Shown: piece after piece, positions 59,790 to 64,000 of the stretch
How positions within the stretch are numbered: position 1 is the stretch's first letter
Layout of the letters: each line of letters begins with the position of its first letter
NCBI GenBank assembly: GCA_024734495.1
Contig: JALMQS010000099.1
Coordinates: 97,877,481-97,941,480 of the forward strand
From: Forficula auricularia
Taxonomy: Eukaryota; Arthropoda; Insecta; Dermaptera; Forficulidae
Reading direction: 5' to 3'
DNA length: 64,000 bases
Notes under the pieces: generated by a model
What the model was told of the DNA's origin: nothing
Seen by the model: only the letters and a program-made list of their open reading frames with translations
The model's database searches: none
Program-made: the position numbers and the translations under genes

Positions 59790-62700
59790 TTAATAACAGT
59801 TTATAAACAAGAAATAGTATAAAATGTCCCAACTGATTATTTTAAAATCCCTCTGCCAAATAAAATGTTTAAGTAGGTATTTTTTTCTCTCCCTTTATAA
59901 TGATTTCAAGTTAATTTCTACAGATTTTTTTAGAGGGTGTGTATCATTCATTCATTGTCTTGCATTCTCGCCACCGCCACCGCCGAGAAATAACGACATC
60001 ATACATTTGCAAAAAAAGAAACATAGTATTACTCTATTTTAGAAAGTCAGCCGACCTAGAAATTTACTATTCATTAAAGTAAAATAAATATATCTTCTAA
60101 ATAAAGGAAATGTTACCGAAAATTCTTTCGTAATTAACAACTAGTGTGTTCTTTTTTTATTCACCCTGGGCACCTGATTTAACAGCATACTTGCAATTAC
60201 TATAAACATGAATTTTATTTATTTTTTATTTTTTGAATCATGAAAATTTATTTATCTATTTATTTGTGTGTGAAGAAATGCAGAAACAAAGATATTAAGG
60301 GATTTTAGGGAATTTCTTGCTTAGGTAACCGTTTGAGCTAGAAAGATCTAACTTGCCACAAACCCAAGGCTTATTCAAACTTTCATTAAGGCAAATAAAT
60401 CAAAGAGGGTGTTTTCTGCTCGATGTAAATAATATTACTGGTCAAGCAACTTGAAAAAAAGTGAAATTTTTCTGACTCCAAAGGTTTCAAAAGCTACCTG
60501 AACCAAGTAAATTAAGGAAAAAAAGGTGAATATATTAACTAAAAATAATGTAGAAATTAAAGTAATGAGAAGGTAAAAAATAATTGAAAAATCTACTCCC
60601 GGGTTTAGAAGAAATATAAACTAAAAATTAAAATGAACATGGAACTAAAAGGGAAGAGTTAATTTTCAAACGAATAATTATTTATTGAAAATAGGTAAAA
60701 AAACATAAACAAAAAATCGAGCAATTAATGAAATTATTAACAATGATGTAGCAGATAATTAATAAATTTAATTATATTCTATTAGATTGTAATCTTTTAA
60801 ACTTAAGCGTAAGGGGAATTAGATAAATATATATAAATAAATGAATGAATTACAATAGATGTTCGCCAGTGCGAGATTCTTAAGACTAATAATAAATGGA
60901 GCTGTTTCAAAATATAATAAAATAGAAAAATTGTACGTGGCTGAGAAATTAAATTAAATTAAATATACAAATGGATTAATCTTACAACTAAGATATAAAT
61001 ACTAGTAATAGGATGAGAACGATGTGAAGAGATGATTCGTGAGATAGCCCCTGAAATGGTAAAGCCCGAAATTCGTCCACTGATGAATCCGGTTTCCTCA
61101 ACAGGAAAAAAGAAAAGCTGGCCCTCACTGGTCCAGATGAAAGGATAATGGTTGTAATAGAGATGAGAAAGATGCAATCAACAGAGGAAAAATGGTCAAC
61201 CAAATCGTCGAGAGAAAAAATGTAAACAGCCAGCTCAGGGGAACAATAATAATCGAATGAATAAAAAAATATTAATTAGTAAACAATTAACAATGACTGA
61301 TTATCTAGTTGGCAATGGCCAATAGAGATGGCACTCATGAACCCTGCCGCGCTGTTTAGATGGAAAGTTTCTAGTATTCGAGACACAAATTATTTTGGCT
61401 CGATCAATCACCTATAGAGGAAAATTGTCTAAAATGGAGAACAAAAAGTGACTAGGATTGCCATCCTCATGATACATCTTCGTCAGTAAGTATACAGTTG
61501 TAAAACCCCCAGCGCAAATTGAACCCAATCCACGCACAGCCCAAGTGTGGTCAAGAACTAGCCCATCCACGCAGTAGCGTATATTAAACCCAGCCCACAC
61601 CCACGCCATATCTACACTTTCCATATAAAGAGCTCAAAATTATTATTATTGTGGAGATTATTTAAATTGATTTTCTTAATTTCAGTTTAAGATCATACAT
61701 GTGTTTGCCATCTGTCTAACTAGGCTGGCTGGCCGCATTCTTTCTTTTTAGCGAGCCATTGTGTCCAAGGGCTGTCGGATGCACACCCCCACCCCACTCA
61801 TATGCATGTGTGTATGTGTATGAGTTGCAACTGGAAGCCAGTCAGTTGAATACGGGATTTGCTTAAAGATGGTTGTTGATTTAAGTAACCAATAGCGATG
61901 TATTAATTAACGATGTTTCAAGATGTTTTCACGATGACCCCCTAGACACGAATATGTATAACCCCCTTTATGTAAATAAATATATATTAAAGCATAAATA
62001 AGTGTATTATTTCACCCCTTTGAGCCAAGGGCAAATGAGTGCTCGCGCCGGGATGAATTGTAAAAAGTTTATCTCGCACCCTACATTATTTTTATTTTAT
62101 TTTTTTAATTAAATGAGAATTTATCAAGTTTTCTACCTACCCACCGCCAACGACCCACGAAAACTGTGTTGATAGCACATTACGACTCATGCGAGACCCA
62201 CTGAACGTGGGCTGGCCGTGGATTGGGTTCAATTTGCGACGGACCTAAGAGTGTTTTGACCGAGGGGTGAACCGCGATTGGAATTAGGTGTACATCGTCT
62301 TTGAAATTATTTGGAATTACTTTGAAATTCATTAGATAATCTATTGTCATCTATTGTCTTCTACTTGGAAATGGAAGTGGAAGTAGGTGTACACGATTTT
62401 ACCCCTCGGGTTTGACGCAATCATCTGCCTCCAGTCAAACTTATTCCATGACATCTCTAAACTAAACTTCTTTAAAAATCTTATACCTAATTAATAGTGA
62501 AACACATATGGCTTATCATGTTCTTTCTAACAGTAAATAAAATTTTAAAGTACATATTTGAATTTGATTTTTTTAAATTCGAAAATAATGTTTTCAAGTG
62601 TTCCACTTTTTTGAAGCGCAATGTATTACTATATGTGTTTCTGGAGGAGGCGCCATTAAAGTGCTGTGCCCCGGGCTCCAGTTATGTTCACTATGCCAAA

Positions 62701-62970
62701 GTGAGAAACCCAAGAATAATGACATTCAACTTATTTTTGTTGTTGGTAAAATAAAAAAATCACTGTTATTTTAAAATTTCCAAAAGGTACCAGTATTTTC
62801 TCGAGCTTATTGTTTTCCTTGTTTTGGCTTTTATCAATATCACCCCTATATATTTGAATTATTAAGGTACGGGGCACACATGCATTTGGTTTTCATTTGA
62901 AACAGTGGCCATCTGTCTGTCTGTTGGTGGGTGCCAGCATACATGGATAGCTAGGTGGTATATGGTATTT
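59790..62970. other. Repeat-poor stretch, no convincing gene
   Basis: None of the window's repeat families occurs here. A plus-strand frame near 61020-61150 reads EEMIREIAPEMVKPEIRPLM, then NPVSSTGKKKSWPSLVQ, and looks protein-like but has no start, splice support or known relatives. GGATTGGGTTCAATTTGCG occurs at 62220 and inverted near 61530. It could hold promoter or first-intron sequence of the host gene; nothing specific can be shown. Confidence 0.35.
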
Positions 62971-62972
62971 AC

Positions 62973-63135
62973 CATGTACCGGGTGGGTCGCCATATGACC
63001 AGGTGTCCTTGCCCGTCGAGTTTCCCTTCGAGAGGGTCGAATCGACGACGAGAACGAGGCAGAAGACGAGAATGTGTGGGTCTTCGACGATGTTGCATCT
63101 GCAGGGTGGACGAAACTGCTGGACGTCGTATGCAT
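62973..63135 (-). CDS. Candidate upstream exon (163 bp), possibly of the host gene
   Basis: A strong acceptor (TTATTGTTTGTGTTTGCAG, ending at 63136) and a fair donor (CATG then GTAAATACC at 62972). The segment is far more GC-rich than its surroundings and open in all three minus-strand frames, so the true frame is not fixed. The frame that joins in phase 0 to the exon at 54645 would be Arg-rich (MQHRRRPTHSRLLPRSRRRF). Another frame gives a hydrophobic stretch (HILVFCLVLVVDSTLSKG) and has the more gene-like codons. It may therefore belong to the host gene or to another. Confidence 0.45.
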
Positions 63136-63227
63136 CTGCAAACACAAACAATAATCCAGATTTAGAACAAATTTATTAATTAATTTCATCAGTTAACCTA
63201 AAATCGGAGTGGGTGCTGATGCTCATA

Positions 63228-63264
63228 CTTGAGAATGATCGGAGAATAAGTCGATCGAAACGTC
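63228..63264 (+). ncRNA. Hammerhead-like motif, CTTGAGAA variant
   Basis: CTTGAGAAT, stem GATCG / loop / CGATC, GAAACGTCG, then the 56560-type AATAAATAATT block. The stem is perfect (five pairs); box 1 is off consensus. Confidence 0.4.
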
Positions 63265-63354
63265 GTAGTTTTATTCTATTATTTGTTCATGTTCAATAAA
63301 TAATTTTAATTAATTATGTGTGATTTTAATAAAAATTCAAATTTTAATCAAATT

Positions 63355-63511
63355 AGAAAAATAAATTAATTTGTTAGTAGGTAATGAAGCTGTTGAAGAT
63401 TTTAAAGTTATTAAAAACATAATGTTGGATTTGGATAAAAATTTAAAATTTAAAATTGAAGACACATTTCCAAGATGTGCTATGTTCTCTGTAAATTTTA
63501 GTGTTTTGTAA
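63355..63511 (+). other. Short protein-like frame, unrecognised
   Basis: It reads LVGNEAVEDFKVIKNIMLDL, then DKNLKFKIEDTFPRCAMFSV and a stop near 63511. It has no ATG at a suitable place and no clear acceptor (AATTAG at about 63352 is weak). It could be an exon or retroelement relic. The rest of the window to 64000 shows nothing recognisable. Confidence 0.25.
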
Positions 63512-64000
63512 ATTTTATATGACATTGTACGGTTTGATATAAAAATTAGAACTTGGTGAAGAGATGCAGTTTATTATAACATACAGGTCAAATTTACTTA
63601 ATTACAATCGGTAGATAGATCCCATAAGACAATTGGATTTTTTTCAGATTTTAAAAGTTCTGAAGCCAGAAATCTATTTTCAATTAATTGGCGAGTCTTA
63701 AACACACCACGTGACATTGGTATAATTCTTTCTCTCTAGAGCAGAGTGGAAATGTCACACCTAATTTGTTGAACACCAAAAAAGTGTGGAAAAATACCAC
63801 TACTAATAATAATGAAATTATAGCTGATTTTTAAGTCATTTATCTAATGGGGTCCTAAATAACCTCCGATTTGTTAAACAATTTGATTTTTTAACTGTCT
63901 GCTAAATTAGCTAATCGTCTAATAATGTGTGCAACCCCTTAAAGCGAGATCCAAAAATAACCTGACTAAGACCACCAGTCGAATTTAACCAGAGACGGAG

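Noticed and set aside
61412..61624. 70-residue minus-strand frame starting MESVDMAWVWAG
   Set aside because: No splice sites, no recognised family, and part of it (the TTGGGTTCAATTTGCG region) recurs at 62220 in a non-coding setting.
62862..63189. Several overlapping open frames on both strands
   Set aside because: The segment is GC-rich and open in most frames by composition. Only the 163-bp exon with splice sites is kept.

Overview
This window is animal nuclear DNA, very AT-rich, with short exons, large introns and dense transposon debris. It has no bacterial-style genes. The mix of mariner, Tc1-like, hAT, Helitron-like, LINE, tRNA-derived SINE and Penelope-like (PLE) sequence, plus a dispersed repeat built around 'CCGACTTCAAAAAAGGAGGAG', points to an arthropod. 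A parasitic copepod is my guess, not something shown. A 100-N assembly gap lies at 12502-12601.

Host gene. One minus-strand gene appears to cover most of the window. Candidate exons are 62973-63135 (weak), 54532-54645, 41586-41837, 38051-38111, 29763-29897, 29609-29694 (weak) and a last exon 17124-17390 ending in a stop. Splice sites and reading phases agree across every junction from 54.5 kb to 17.1 kb. The product is a coiled-coil protein I do not recognise. Its introns (3.5 to 12.7 kb, apart from one possible 68-base intron) are filled with mobile elements. The region below 17 kb is downstream of this gene.

0-17 kb: a chain of long palindromic (foldback) and TA-flanked elements at 118-1527, 4148-4894, 6048-6604 (a Tc-like transposase remnant) and 8926-10626. 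The last of these sits inside the second copy of a roughly 1.07-kb direct duplication. A degraded mariner lies at 14541-15813, inside a palindrome with hammerhead-like motifs.

17-30 kb: PLE-type ends, a foldback carrying a SINE with clear target duplication, 120-bp tandem repeats, a broken hAT transposase (23.87-25.60 kb) invaded by a SINE and nested palindromes, and a SINE/foldback chimera amplified four times in tandem.

30-47 kb: foldback copies, a 112-bp tandem array, three PLE copies, a LINE end at 34.6 kb and another at 43.8 kb, a small hAT with an exact 8-bp target duplication, and Helitron-like ends.

47-64 kb: more hammerhead-bearing palindromes, a hAT MITE with a nested MITE, a Tc1-like element, a 1.35-kb foldback, and the best PLE (56943-59291), which keeps reverse transcriptase and GIY-YIG endonuclease segments.

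The main result is the number of hammerhead-ribozyme motifs. Six follow one strict layout (CTGATGA, one A or T, stem II, GAAAC, TATA, then the cleavage triplet). About fifteen looser ones share the plan in unrelated-looking palindromes, at least three of which show 12- to 15-bp target duplications. They look like a diverse family of PLE derivatives that move as inverted pairs of ribozyme-bearing ends.
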